In this document: positions 16,566-26,845 of the stretch, piece after piece | Numbering within the stretch: position 1 is the first letter of the stretch | How the letters are laid out: the number at the start of each line of letters is the position of its first letter | Origin: Polyangiaceae bacterium | Lineage (GTDB): Bacteria; Myxococcota_A; Polyangia; Polyangiales; Polyangiaceae | Reading direction: 5' to 3' | Assembly (NCBI GenBank): GCA_025937835.1 | Contig: JAICQO010000056.1 | Location: 1-44,598, forward strand | DNA: 44,598 nt | Made by a program: the position numbers and the translations under genes | Notes under the pieces: generated by a model | What the model was told of the DNA's origin: nothing | The model's database searches: none | The model's input: only the letters and a program-made list of their open reading frames with translations

Positions 16566-16787
16566 CTACTCGACCCGGGCGCCGCCGATCCGGACGCTGC
16601 CCACGACTTCCTCGAGCTTCACCTTGGTGACGCCGGGGCCTTCCCCGGAATCGGTCCAGAGCGTGACCAGGGTATCGTTCGCGGGGAACGTGGTATCGAC
16701 ACGGACGATCTTGCCCACGCGGCCGTCGGCCAGGCGGACGTGGAGCCGCTGGTTCATGAATTGATGGATGCTGCGGAGCGTCGTCAC
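16566..16787 (-). CDS. Small hypothetical protein
   Basis: About 73 residues from the proposed GTG at 16787; the frame is open to 16859, and an internal ATG at 16757 gives 63 residues. The core LHVRLADGRVGKIVRVDT and TLVTLWTDSGEGPGVTKVKL looks like a compact beta-barrel or SH3-like domain. No family recognised. It converges on dnaA, with 16 bases between the stops. The start is uncertain because no clear ribosome binding site is visible. Confidence 0.5.
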   Translation of the reverse strand: MTTLRSIHQFMNQRLHVRLADGRVGKIVRVDTTFPANDTLVTLWTDSGEGPGVTKVKLEEVVGSVRIGGARVE

Positions 16788-17550
16788 CCCGGAACCATAG
16801 CTCCCTCGCAGGCAGATTGCCCAGATTCCCGGCGCGGCGGCCTCCCGGTGCGTCGGCACATCTCAGGAAATTTCCGGTTCACGGGCACTCCGGCTAACGT
16901 CCCGCCATGAATCCCCGCGCGCTGCTGGGCGCCGCCCCGTGCCTGTGCCTGTTGCTCTGCCAGACGCTCTCGGGCTGCGGAATGACGTACCACCAGGCCG
17001 AGATCCGCAGCTCTCGCCTGGCGCCACCCCCGGAGCCAGTGACCCGGCATTCTGCGCCGATTTGGCTCGAGATCGACCCCGGGGTGGTTCCGTCGCAGTG
17101 CGTCGTCCCGCGGGGGCAGCGCAAGCTGTGTTTCGAGGACGTGCACGGCGCGCTGGCGACGGCCCTGTCGCAGTCGCTGTGGACGAGCTTTCCGGACGCC
17201 CCCGTGCTCGGACCCGGAGACGAGCCGCACCCGGGCGACTACCGGCTCGTGATCGAGCTCCGCATGGAAGCCGTCCCGCCGAGCGAGGGCGGCCCGGGCT
17301 GGGCAGCGCTCGGACGCGGCAAATTCCGGCTGATCCGCGGCCAACAGACGCTCGCGACGTCCTCGCTCGAGTCCCGCTCCCGCGCCGAGTTCGCCTACGG
17401 TAAGCCGCTCGGCATCGGCGCGAGCGAAGTGATCGACGCCATCGCCAGCCACATCGCGGGCGAGCTGTCGAAGATCCCCGAGACCGTGACGCCCCCCGGG
17501 CGCTCGCTGCCAGCCGTCAGCGTGACGAGCCCGCTGACGCCGAGCTCGGC

Positions 17551-19380
<1,830 letters not shown>

Positions 19381-19559
19381 GAAAATGCTCAGTCTCGTGC
19401 CGTGCTCGTGATCGCAGCCGAGGATACCCAACCCCTCGGCGCGTTCAAAATGAGACTTGCCTGAACGACGAGAGCGTAGCCCGTCGCCGCGCCCCGGACG
19501 ATGCCCCAATTCTCGCGGTCTCCCGCGGCCGGCTCCGGAAGGCCTACTCCGTCGTCGAA

Positions 19560-21404
19560 ATGGCGACATCGGGCGCGGCGTGCCCGCGACCTGATGGCCG
19601 GATTCCGTGGCCGGCGCGCTGGATCGCGTGGCCGCAGGGAATCCGCCGGGTTAATCTGGTTGCTGGAGCGCGACCGAGGTCGACTCCTTTCACTTCCGAG
19701 AGAGGGCGCCTGGCCGAGGCAGAGAAACCGGCGGACGGCGAAGGCCGTACCGAGAGCGAGACGACGTTCTTGCGCGTATCGGTGCGCAAAGAGTTGGCTC
19801 GCGAGGGCTTCCTCGCGGAGGACGGCGACGTCGACTCGCTGCACTCGATGCTGGAGGGCGAGTCGGGCCGCGACGAGCTCGCGCGGCGCGTGAAGAGCCT
19901 GACCCAGCTCGAGGCCGTCGCGCGTGTGGCAGCAGGCGTCGCTCACGACCTCAACAACGTGCTGGCCGTGGTCGAGACGTACACCGGGTTCGTGAAGGAG
20001 GGCGCGCTCGGGCAGCAACAGCGCCACGATCTCGAGATCGCGCGCAACGCTGCCCGCCGCGGCGCGCAGCTCACGGCGCAGCTGCTCTCGCTCAGCGTCC
20101 CGACCAGCTTCGAGAGCAAGCTCGTGGATCTGAACGAGCTGGTGCGCGGCTTGGACGGCATGCTCCGCCGCGTGCTCCGCACCAGCGTGTCGTTCGCCGT
20201 GCAACCTGCAGCTGCGCCGCTGACGGTGCGTGCGGATCCCGTGCAGATCGATCAGGCGATCTTGCACCTGGTGCTGAACGCTCGCGATGCCACGCCGGAC
20301 GGCGGCAGCATCAGCGTCAGCCTCAAAAATTCGGTGGTCGGCCCCGGGCACCCGATGCACGGCAAGATCGCCAACGGCAGCTACGGCGTGATCGCCGTGC
20401 GCGACACCGGAGGCGGCATGGATCCCGCCACCCAGACGCGGATCTTCGAGCCGTTCTTCACCACCAAGCCGGGCGACGCGGCCGGGCTCGGGCTCGTGAT
20501 CGTGAGTGAGACCGCGCGGCAGTTGCGCGGCGGCGTGCAGGTGGACAGCAACCGCGGGCAGGGCTCCGAGTTCAGCCTGTATCTGCCGATCGCGGCGGTG
20601 AGCAACGCCCCGAAAGAGGGGCCCGTCGAGCGCTCGACGGAGGCAGAGACGCTGCTGATCGTCGACGACGACCCGGCCCTGCGCGCGGCGATTCGCCGGA
20701 TCCTGGAAGCCAAGGGCTTTCGGGTGCTCGAGGCGGCCGACGGCAACGAAGCCGGGGAGCTCGCGAGCCACTACGAAGGGCCGATCGATCTGGTGCTGTG
20801 CGATCTGGTGATGCCAGGGCTCGGAGGGCGCGAGGCCGCGGAGCGCGTGCGCGCGGCCAAGCCCCAGGCGCGCGTGGTGTTCACCTCGGGCTACCCGCTC
20901 GAGCACGGTTCGACAGACGGCGAGCCGGTGGAGTTCGTGGCCAAGCCCTTCACGCCCGACGAGCTCGTGGCCGCGGTCAAGAAGTGCCTCGAAGCGCCGC
21001 AACCGAGCAAGCCGCTGCCCGCGCAACCGGTGGTGCTGCTGGTGGACGACGAGCCGAACCTGCGCTCCTCGCTGGCGCGCGTGCTGGAGGAGTGCGAGGT
21101 CTCGACGCTGGCCGCGAAGAGCAGCCTGCACGCGCTGCAGATCTTGCAAGAGCAGCACGTCGATCTGGTGGTGTCCGATCAGTTCATGCCCGGAATGGAT
21201 GGCGTGCGGCTGCTCGAAGCGGTACGCCAGCGCTGGCCGCACTGCACGCGGATCCTGTTCACGGCCCATCCGTCGTCGGACATCGTGCTCGAGGCCATCA
21301 ACCGCGGCGGCGTGCACAAGGTGCTTGTGAAGAACATGCATCCGGTGGCGATCCGCGACGAGATCGCGAAGGCGGCCCGAGCCGCGCAGCGCGCCCGGCG
21401 ATGA
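19560..21404 (+). CDS. Hybrid histidine kinase with two receiver domains
   Basis: Soluble two-component protein, up to 614 residues. A dimerisation/phosphoacceptor domain carries the H box VAAGVAHDLNNVL (His129). An HATPase domain follows, with HLVLNARDATPDGG (N box), RDTGGGMDP and TTKPGDAAGLGLVIV. Receiver 1 has LIVDDDP and phosphoacceptor Asp415 in LVLCDLVMPG; receiver 2 has LLVDDEP and Asp540 in LVVSDQFMPG. The first 60 or so residues look non-coding, so the true start may be a later TTG/GTG near 19770-19790. No sensor or membrane segment is visible. Its stop overlaps the next ATG (ATGA), coupling it to the DUF2071 gene. It is divergent from dnaK. Confidence 0.9.
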   Translation: MATSGAACPRPDGRIPWPARWIAWPQGIRRVNLVAGARPRSTPFTSERGRLAEAEKPADGEGRTESETTFLRVSVRKELAREGFLAEDGDVDSLHSMLEGESGRDELARRVKSLTQLEAVARVAAGVAHDLNNVLAVVETYTGFVKEGALGQQQRHDLEIARNAARRGAQLTAQLLSLSVPTSFESKLVDLNELVRGLDGMLRRVLRTSVSFAVQPAAAPLTVRADPVQIDQAILHLVLNARDATPDGGSISVSLKNSVVGPGHPMHGKIANGSYGVIAVRDTGGGMDPATQTRIFEPFFTTKPGDAAGLGLVIVSETARQLRGGVQVDSNRGQGSEFSLYLPIAAVSNAPKEGPVERSTEAETLLIVDDDPALRAAIRRILEAKGFRVLEAADGNEAGELASHYEGPIDLVLCDLVMPGLGGREAAERVRAAKPQARVVFTSGYPLEHGSTDGEPVEFVAKPFTPDELVAAVKKCLEAPQPSKPLPAQPVVLLVDDEPNLRSSLARVLEECEVSTLAAKSSLHALQILQEQHVDLVVSDQFMPGMDGVRLLEAVRQRWPHCTRILFTAHPSSDIVLEAINRGGVHKVLVKNMHPVAIRDEIAKAARAAQRARR

Positions 21405-22132
21405 GCTCACGCCGTCCGGTCTTCCTACGCGCGCGCTGGGAGCAGCTCGTGTTTCTGAACTACGAGGCTCCGCGCGCGCTGCTCGCGCCGCTCGTGCCGC
21501 GCGGCACCGAGCTCGACGACTGGGGCGGCGCCTGCCTTTTCAGCCTGGTCGGGTTCCGCTTCGCGGACACGCGCGTGCTCGGGCTCTCGGTGCCGGGGCA
21601 CCGCACCTTCGAAGAGGTCAACCTCAGGTTCTACGTGCGGCGGCACGGGCCCGACGGCTCCGTGCGGCGCGGGGTGGTGTTCATTCGCGAGCTCGTGCCT
21701 CGTTCCGCGATCGCCCTCGTCGCGCGCGTGCTTTACAACGAGCCGTACCTCTCGGTGCCGATGCACCACGAGGCCTCGCTCGAGGCAAGCCGCGGAGGCC
21801 GCGCCGAGTACGGTTGGGCGTTCGAGGCAGGACGATTCTCGATGTCGGCGACGGCGCAAGGGGCTCCCGCTCCGCTCGAGCCGGAGTCCGAAGCGGAGTT
21901 CATCACGGAGCACTATTTCGGGTACACGCGCCAGCGCGACGGCGGCACCCTCGAGTACGAGGTCGAGCATCCGCGCTGGAACGTGTGGCGGGCGACCGCT
22001 TCCGAGTTCGAAGGCGCGGCGGCGGCGCTCTACGGCGCGCCGTTCGCGGAGATCCTCGCCCGCCCGCCGCGCACCGCCTACCTCGCGCTCGGCTCGGAAG
22101 TCAGCGTGCGACGCGGCATACGCATCGTCTAG
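21401..22132 (+). CDS. DUF2071 (YqjF-like) family protein
   Basis: 243-residue protein of the DUF2071/YqjF family, related to acetoacetate-decarboxylase-like folds but without known activity. Visible signatures: VFLRARWEQLVFLNYEAP at the N-terminus, FRFADTRVLGLSVPGHRTF, EVNLRFYVRR, and FITEHYFGYTRQRDGGTLEY followed by EHPRWNVW. Start at ATG 21401 overlaps the histidine-kinase stop (ATGA), so the two genes are co-translated. The functional reason for coupling with a signalling protein is not apparent. Two hairpins follow its stop. Confidence 0.85.
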   Translation: MSSRRPVFLRARWEQLVFLNYEAPRALLAPLVPRGTELDDWGGACLFSLVGFRFADTRVLGLSVPGHRTFEEVNLRFYVRRHGPDGSVRRGVVFIRELVPRSAIALVARVLYNEPYLSVPMHHEASLEASRGGRAEYGWAFEAGRFSMSATAQGAPAPLEPESEAEFITEHYFGYTRQRDGGTLEYEVEHPRWNVWRATASEFEGAAAALYGAPFAEILARPPRTAYLALGSEVSVRRGIRIV

Positions 22133-22137
22133 TCATC

Positions 22138-22178
22138 GGGAGCGCAGCTCCCACCCCGCTGGAGTGAATCCAGCGGGG
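22138..22178. terminator. Tandem hairpins between convergent genes
   Basis: GGGAGC-GCA-GCTCCC (22138-22152) is followed by CCCCGCTGGA-GTGAA-TCCAGCGGGG (22154-22178), a perfect 10-pair stem. They lie between the DUF2071 stop and the grpE stop, so could serve both strands. No T tract follows, so intrinsic termination is not proven. Confidence 0.55.
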
Positions 22179-22202
22179 CCCCTACCCCAAAACCGTTCTT
22201 TC

Positions 22203-22757
22203 CTAGTTCGGGGGCGGCTTGGCGACGACGACCATCGCGGGGCGGACCAGGCGGTCCCCGAAGCGATAGCCGGCCTGCACTTCCGCGGCGACCGTACCGG
22301 GAGCGTGCTCGGTCGTCTCGAGCTGCTGCACCGCTTCGTGCAGCGCGGGATCGAAGGGCTCTCCGACGGCGCGCACGCGCTCGATGCCGATCCGGCCGAG
22401 CGTGTCGGTGAACATGCGGAGCACCATCGAGATCCCGTCGGCCAGCGACTTCACGTCGCTCGCGGACTCGGCGTGCTGGGCGGCGCGCTCGAGGTTGTCG
22501 AACACCGGAAGCAGATCCTTCAACAGATCTTCGCGGGCGCGGCGCTCGCCGTCTTCCATCTCGCGGCGGGTGCGCTTCTTGAAGTTGTCGAAGTCCGCCG
22601 CGGTGCGGAGCAGCTGCTCGCGGTAGCGCTGAGCTTCCGCTCGCGCGGTTTCCAGCGGATCCGCTGGCTCCGGCTCTGCAGCAGGCGCGGAGTTCGGGTC
22701 AGCGTCAGCGGAGGAGGGCTCTTCGGAGGGAGCGTCGGGCGTACTGTCTTCGGACAC
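22203..22757 (-). CDS. grpE: GrpE nucleotide exchange factor
   Basis: Releases ADP from DnaK in the Hsp70 cycle. 184 residues: an acidic Pro/Ser/Ala-rich N-terminus (1-35), a long coiled coil (about 37-100, [19 protein letters not shown]), and the C-terminal beta domain with [17 protein letters not shown] and [19 protein letters not shown]. All GrpE landmarks are present. Start is GTG at 22757. TATACT at 22771-22766 lies immediately upstream with TTGCTG 19 bases earlier, a weak possible promoter. It is 67 bases downstream of the CxxC membrane-protein gene on the same strand and 3 kb from dnaK. Confidence 0.95.
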   Translation of the reverse strand: MSEDSTPDAPSEEPSSADADPNSAPAAEPEPADPLETARAEAQRYREQLLRTAADFDNFKKRTRREMEDGERRAREDLLKDLLPVFDNLERAAQHAESASDVKSLADGISMVLRMFTDTLGRIGIERVRAVGEPFDPALHEAVQQLETTEHAPGTVAAEVQAGYRFGDRLVRPAMVVVAKPPPN

Positions 22758-22824
22758 GGCCGACCAGTATAGTCACGCCGCCCAGGATTTCAGCAAGGCC
22801 TGCTGCTCCGCGGAAGACAGCAGG

Positions 22825-23862
22825 TCAGCGCGCGCCGCCGGCTTCGAACGGCGCTTCGGAACACGGTGCCTGGCGCAAAGCGACACTGGTTCCGCCCGTC
22901 AGGTTGGCCCCCGAAGAGTCGCGCGGGTTGGGGGAAAACCAGCCCCTCAGATTGTCCGGCAAGACCCAGAACCGGTCTTCGCCCTGGAGCGGAACGATGG
23001 TTTCCGACCCCTGTTTCGGTCGTTCCGGTCGTTCCGGTCGTTCCGGCTGTTTCTGGATTTGCTCTTTGCCGTAACTGCGGGACTCGAGCCAGAAGCAGGT
23101 CTCGGCCGAGGCCGGCGCGTACAGGTGATGCTTGCCGGAGAGCAGCCGCACGCTCGCAGCGGCCAGCAGATTCCCGCCCGTGTCCCGGGCTTCGAGCCTT
23201 CGGCGGCCGGACGGCACGCGGAGCTCGAGTCCGGCGCGGGAGCTCTCGCCGCTGGTCGGTTCGACGCGGCCCGCGAAGCGGCCATCCACGGTGAGCACCA
23301 GCGTGCCTTGGCCGAGGTTCAACACGCGCAGCGGCGGATGGTGAAAGCGATGCAGCGCGAACGCGAGCAGCGCCGCGCCGAGCGCGAGCGGGAGTGAAGC
23401 GATCGAGAGCCGGCGCCGCGCCGCCACCGGCTCTGGACCGCGGTCGAGCCCGAGCCCCTCGGCGAAGCGCTCCGCCCATTCGCGGCGACGCGACCAGAGC
23501 TCGCCGGGCTCGTGGAAGAACACGGACGGGCCCGCGGCGGCGTGTCCGCGAGGAACGCGCTCGAGAGCTCCAGCGAGCAGCGGCACCAGGAGCGCGCCGA
23601 GCGCCGAGAACGCAGCGTCGACCCAGGCCGGCCAGTGTGGCAGCGCGACCGGCAGCCCTGCGGCGAGACAAGCAGCGAGCAGCGCGCCCCCGAACAGCGC
23701 CGCATAACGGCGCGTGGCATGGCGAGCGAGGTGCGCGGCGCACTCGTCGCAATAGCCGATCAACAGGTGTTGCTCGGCGCCGTCCGAGATCGCCTGGGTC
23801 GACACGGCCACGCCGCCGCAACACGCGCATTCCGCCGGAACGACGCCGCGGCGCGCGCCCAA
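22825..23862 (-). CDS. Membrane protein with N-terminal double CxxC motif
   Basis: 345 residues, no family recognised. The N-terminus has two cysteine pairs (CACC and CDEC) spaced like a zinc ribbon. Two hydrophobic hairpins (about 55-100 and 150-170) follow, then a strand-rich region with VLTVDGRFAGRVEP and LELRVPSGRRRLEARD that looks like a PEGA-like or Ig-like surface domain. A triple 9-base repeat encodes PERPERPER. Start is a TTG at 23862 with no good Shine-Dalgarno; the true start could differ. It precedes grpE on the same strand. Confidence 0.6.
   Translation of the reverse strand: MGARRGVVPAECACCGGVAVSTQAISDGAEQHLLIGYCDECAAHLARHATRRYAALFGGALLAACLAAGLPVALPHWPAWVDAAFSALGALLVPLLAGALERVPRGHAAAGPSVFFHEPGELWSRRREWAERFAEGLGLDRGPEPVAARRRLSIASLPLALGAALLAFALHRFHHPPLRVLNLGQGTLVLTVDGRFAGRVEPTSGESSRAGLELRVPSGRRRLEARDTGGNLLAAASVRLLSGKHHLYAPASAETCFWLESRSYGKEQIQKQPERPERPERPKQGSETIVPLQGEDRFWVLPDNLRGWFSPNPRDSSGANLTGGTSVALRQAPCSEAPFEAGGAR
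23017..23043. repeat. Three tandem 9-base repeats inside a gene
   Basis: The unit CGGTCGTTC occurs three times in a row, with a fourth partial copy following. Read on the minus strand it encodes a Pro-Glu-Arg triplet repeat in the CxxC membrane protein. Copy number could vary by slippage without changing the frame. Confidence 0.8.
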
Positions 23863-24032
23863 GGAGAGCCGTTGGAAGGCCGCGCCTCGGGCAGACGGGG
23901 CTTGATGAATCGCGTCGTCGGAAACGGTCTGGAAGTTCTACCGCGAAGGCCGGGACGATCAACTACGGCTCCCTGCGCCCGGGATCGATCCGAGCTAGGC
24001 TCGCGCCCGATGATTCGGGTTCCGGAGCGCTC

Positions 24033-26279
24033 ATGGCGGAGCTGAACGAGCCGCAGCGGCAGGCGGTGGCGCACACCGTCGGGCCGTTGATCGTGTTCGC
24101 GGGCGCCGGCAGCGGCAAGACCCGAACCATCACCTACCGCATCGCCAACCTGCTCGCGAACGGCACCCCGCCCTATCGCATCCTGGCCGTGACCTTCACG
24201 AACAAGGCCGCGGGCGAGATGCGCGAGCGCCTCGAAAAGCTGGGCGGCGAGGTCACGCGCGACCTGTTCATCGGCACGTTTCACTCGGTGTGCGCGCGGC
24301 TGCTCCGGCGCCACCACGCCGCCGTCGGCCTCGGCCGGAACTTCGTCATCTACGACGATTCGGACCAGAAGGCGTTGCTCGGCCGCGTGTTGAAAGACAT
24401 GGGGCTGAACGACGCGAGCTACCCGCCCAAGCTCGTGCTGTCGCTGATCAGCAAGGAAAAGCGCGAGGGCTATCTGCCCGAGCAGTCGCGCAGCCTCGGG
24501 CGCCTGGAATCCACGCTGTGCGACGTGTACGAGCGCTACCAGGCGGCGCTGCTCCGCGCGGACGCCGTCGATTTCGACGACCTCTTGCTGTACGTGATGC
24601 GCATCGCCGAGGGCGAAACGCCCGACGGGCAGGGGCTCCGCAGCCGCTTCTCCTACGTGCTGGTCGACGAGTTCCAGGACACGAACCAGATCCAGTACCG
24701 ATTGATCCACGCGCTTTCCCGGACCACCCGCAACCTGTGCGTGGTCGGGGACGACGATCAGTCGATCTATCGCTGGCGCGGCGCCGACGTGCGGCTGATC
24801 CGCAACTTTCGGCGCGACTTCCCCGACGCCACCCTGATCAAGCTCGAACAGAACTACCGCTCGAGCCGTAACATCGTTCAGGCGGCGCTGGGCGTGATCC
24901 AGTGCGCGGGGGATCGCGAGCCGAAGGAGCTGTGGACCGAGGCCGAGCCCGGCGAGCTGGTGATGATCCGCGCGCTCGAGAGCGAGAGGGAAGAAGCGGC
25001 GTTCGTCGCGGGCGCGATCCGCGGCGCGCTGTCACGGGGCCAGAGCGGCCGGGAAATCGCCGTGTTTTACCGGGTGCACGCGCAGTCGCGAGCGCTGGAA
25101 GAGGCGCTCCGCAGCATGAACCTGCCGTACCAGATCATCGGCGGCATGAAGTTCTTCGAGCGCGCCGAGGTCAAGGATCTGTTGAGCTACCTACGCTTTT
25201 CGCTCAACCCGAAGAGCGACACGGACCTGCTGCGGATCATCAACGTGCCGCCGCGCGGCATCGGCGACAAGACCGTGGAGCGGATCGTCTCGCGCGCCGC
25301 CGAGGACACGACCAGCGCCTTCGAGGCGCTCTCGGCCGTGATGGGCAGCGACGAAATCACGACCGCCGTGAAGAAGAAGCTGGTCCAGTTCCGGAAGCTG
25401 ATGCTCGACTCGATCGAGCAAGCGGAGAAGCTGCGCCCGTCGGAGCTCGCCCGCCGTATCCTCGAAGCCAGTGGCTATGAAGCGGCGCTGCGCGAGGACG
25501 ACAGCTCCGAAGCGGACGCGCGGCTCGGCAACCTCGAAGAGCTCGTGGGGGCGATCTCCGAGTACGAGCAGGAGCTCGACGGGCGCGACGAACAACCGAC
25601 GCTCGGCGGCTACCTCGAGCGCATTTCGCTGATCGCCAACGTCGACACCATGAGCGACGGCTCGCAGGTCAGCCTGATGACCGTGCACAGCGCCAAGGGG
25701 CTCGAGTTCGACACCGTGTTCCTGACGGGCATGGAAGAGACGATTTTCCCGTACAAGGGCGTGGACCAGGCGCGCGGCGATACGGAGGAAGATCTCGACG
25801 AAGAGCGGCGGCTCGCCTACGTCGCGATCACGCGCGCGCGCCGGCGGCTGGTGATCACCCACGTCGGGACGCGGCTCTTGTTCGGGCGCACGCACTACCT
25901 GACCGGTTCGCGGTTCCTCGACGACATCCCGCCCGAGGTGAGCCAGCGCGAGGGCTCACGGCGCGCGCCGACGAGCAACCGCTTCGGTGCTCCCCAGAGC
26001 TATCGCTTCGGCTCGAACGCCTACGCGACGCCGTATCCGAGCCCGTCGCGGCCTCCCCCGCCGCGCCTCGCACCGGGCACGCGCATCGTCGAGCGCGACG
26101 AATACTCGGACTCCTACGACGGCGAGGCGCAGATCCGCCCGGGCACCGCGGTGATGCACGAAAAGTTCGGTAGGGGCATCGTCGAGGCGATCGAGCCCGG
26201 AAGCTCGCCGATCATCGTGGCGCGCTTCAAAAGCGTCGGTCAAAAACGCATCAAAGCCGAGTTCCTCAAGCTCGCCTGA
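24033..26279 (+). CDS. uvrD: UvrD/PcrA-type superfamily 1 DNA helicase
   Basis: 3'-5' DNA helicase for repair and replication-fork maintenance. 748 residues from ATG 24033, chosen because CCGGAG precedes it and the Q motif LNEPQRQAVAH begins at residue 4; the frame is open much further upstream without helicase sequence. Motifs in order: AGAGSGKTRTITYRI (I), VTFTNKAAGEMR (Ia), VLVDEFQDTNQIQ (II), VVGDDDQSIYRWRGAD (III), EQNYRSSRNI (IV), VSLMTVHSAKGLEFD (V) and LAYVAITRARRRL (VI). A Tyr/Pro-rich linker leads to a C-terminal Tudor-like domain (MHEKFGRGIVEAIE to KAEFLKLA). The small TPR gene follows after 14 bases. Confidence 0.94.
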   Translation: MAELNEPQRQAVAHTVGPLIVFAGAGSGKTRTITYRIANLLANGTPPYRILAVTFTNKAAGEMRERLEKLGGEVTRDLFIGTFHSVCARLLRRHHAAVGLGRNFVIYDDSDQKALLGRVLKDMGLNDASYPPKLVLSLISKEKREGYLPEQSRSLGRLESTLCDVYERYQAALLRADAVDFDDLLLYVMRIAEGETPDGQGLRSRFSYVLVDEFQDTNQIQYRLIHALSRTTRNLCVVGDDDQSIYRWRGADVRLIRNFRRDFPDATLIKLEQNYRSSRNIVQAALGVIQCAGDREPKELWTEAEPGELVMIRALESEREEAAFVAGAIRGALSRGQSGREIAVFYRVHAQSRALEEALRSMNLPYQIIGGMKFFERAEVKDLLSYLRFSLNPKSDTDLLRIINVPPRGIGDKTVERIVSRAAEDTTSAFEALSAVMGSDEITTAVKKKLVQFRKLMLDSIEQAEKLRPSELARRILEASGYEAALREDDSSEADARLGNLEELVGAISEYEQELDGRDEQPTLGGYLERISLIANVDTMSDGSQVSLMTVHSAKGLEFDTVFLTGMEETIFPYKGVDQARGDTEEDLDEERRLAYVAITRARRRLVITHVGTRLLFGRTHYLTGSRFLDDIPPEVSQREGSRRAPTSNRFGAPQSYRFGSNAYATPYPSPSRPPPPRLAPGTRIVERDEYSDSYDGEAQIRPGTAVMHEKFGRGIVEAIEPGSSPIIVARFKSVGQKRIKAEFLKLA

Positions 26280-26293
26280 ACGACGAGAACCAC

Positions 26294-26611
26294 ATGGTAG
26301 ACCCCAACAAGCGCCTCGAAACCCTGCTCAAGATGACCGCCAGCCCGAGCGCCGACTCGTTCGCCTGGTACGCGCTCGCGCTCGAGTACCGCAAGGCCGG
26401 GCGCCTCGAGGAGTCGCTGTCGACCTTCGACCGCCTCGCCGAGCGCGACCCGAGCTACCTGCCGATGTACCTGATGGCCGGGCAGACCGCGATCGAAGCC
26501 TCGCAGCGCGACGCCGCGAAGAGCTGGCTCGAGCGCGGCATCACCCTGGCGGAAGCCAAAGGCGACATGAAGGCCCTCGGAGAGCTGCAATCGGAGTTGG
26601 CTGGGCTCTAA
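26294..26611 (+). CDS. Small TPR-repeat protein
   Basis: 105 residues forming about two and a half tetratricopeptide repeats: FAWYALALEYRKAGRLEESL, LAERDPSYLPMYLMAGQTAI and AAKSWLERGITLAEAKGDMK. No signal peptide or other domain, so a cytosolic protein-interaction adaptor is expected. It begins 14 bases after the helicase stop and is probably co-transcribed with it, although a functional link is not established. Downstream lies a structured non-coding gap. Confidence 0.8.
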   Translation: MVDPNKRLETLLKMTASPSADSFAWYALALEYRKAGRLEESLSTFDRLAERDPSYLPMYLMAGQTAIEASQRDAAKSWLERGITLAEAKGDMKALGELQSELAGL

Positions 26612-26656
26612 GATCGTGAATGGGCGGGCGCGGAATGCCCCTGGTCGCAGACCGAC

Positions 26657-26682
26657 GGTGCAGTAAGGATCCTGACTGCACC
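26657..26682. repeat. Palindrome A of a duplicated element
   Basis: GGTGCAGT and ACTGCACC flank the self-complementary AGGATCCT. The 26-base palindrome is perfect apart from one mismatched pair (26665/26674). Its core CAGTAAGGATCCTGACTG (26661-26678) is repeated 75 bases downstream with two changes, pointing to a duplicated binding site or RNA hairpin. Confidence 0.75.
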
Positions 26683-26724
26683 GCGGCGACTCGTAAACCC
26701 AGGATATTGCTGACTATTTCAAAA

Positions 26725-26733
26725 TTATCCACA
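26725..26733 (+). promoter_or_regulatory. Consensus DnaA box
   Basis: TTATCCACA matches the DnaA box consensus exactly. It ends the AT-rich patch and directly abuts palindrome B. One box alone can occur by chance, but both the match and its surroundings are atypical for this GC-rich window. Confidence 0.5.
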
Positions 26734-26755
26734 GCCAGTCAGGATCGTGACTGGC
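26734..26755. repeat. Palindrome B of a duplicated element
   Basis: GCCAGTCA and TGACTGGC are perfect 8-base arms around GGATCG. The core CAGTCAGGATCGTGACTG (26736-26753) matches palindrome A at 16 of 18 positions. The shared core and conserved symmetry suggest that both serve the same factor or fold alike. Confidence 0.75.
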
Positions 26756-26845
26756 GGGGGGCGCGGAGAAGGGGTGCTCCCGAGGGGGAGGGGAAGATTT
26801 TTTGGGGGCGCTCGTGGGCGTTGCCGATGACGCTCGCCCGACTGC

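Larger units (their letters stand above)
26612..26845. other. Structured intergenic gap between convergent genes
   Basis: This gap between the TPR gene and the CPBP gene holds no credible gene. It contains two related palindromes, an AT-rich patch (about 26700-26730) with a consensus DnaA box, and a T6 run (26798-26803) following a short CTCCC/GGGAG stem. AT-rich sequence of this kind is rare in the window. Confidence 0.55.

Noticed and set aside
23017-23046. CRISPR-like tandem repeat
   Set aside because: The units are 9 bases with no spacers and lie in frame inside a gene.
23394-24032. N-terminal extension of the helicase
   Set aside because: Arg/Ala-rich sequence antisense to the CxxC protein; helicase motifs begin right after ATG 24033, which has a good ribosome binding site.
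26777-26803. Intrinsic terminator from the CTCCC/GGGAG stem and T6 run
   Set aside because: The stem is only five pairs and the T run starts too far from it; listed only as part of the structured gap.
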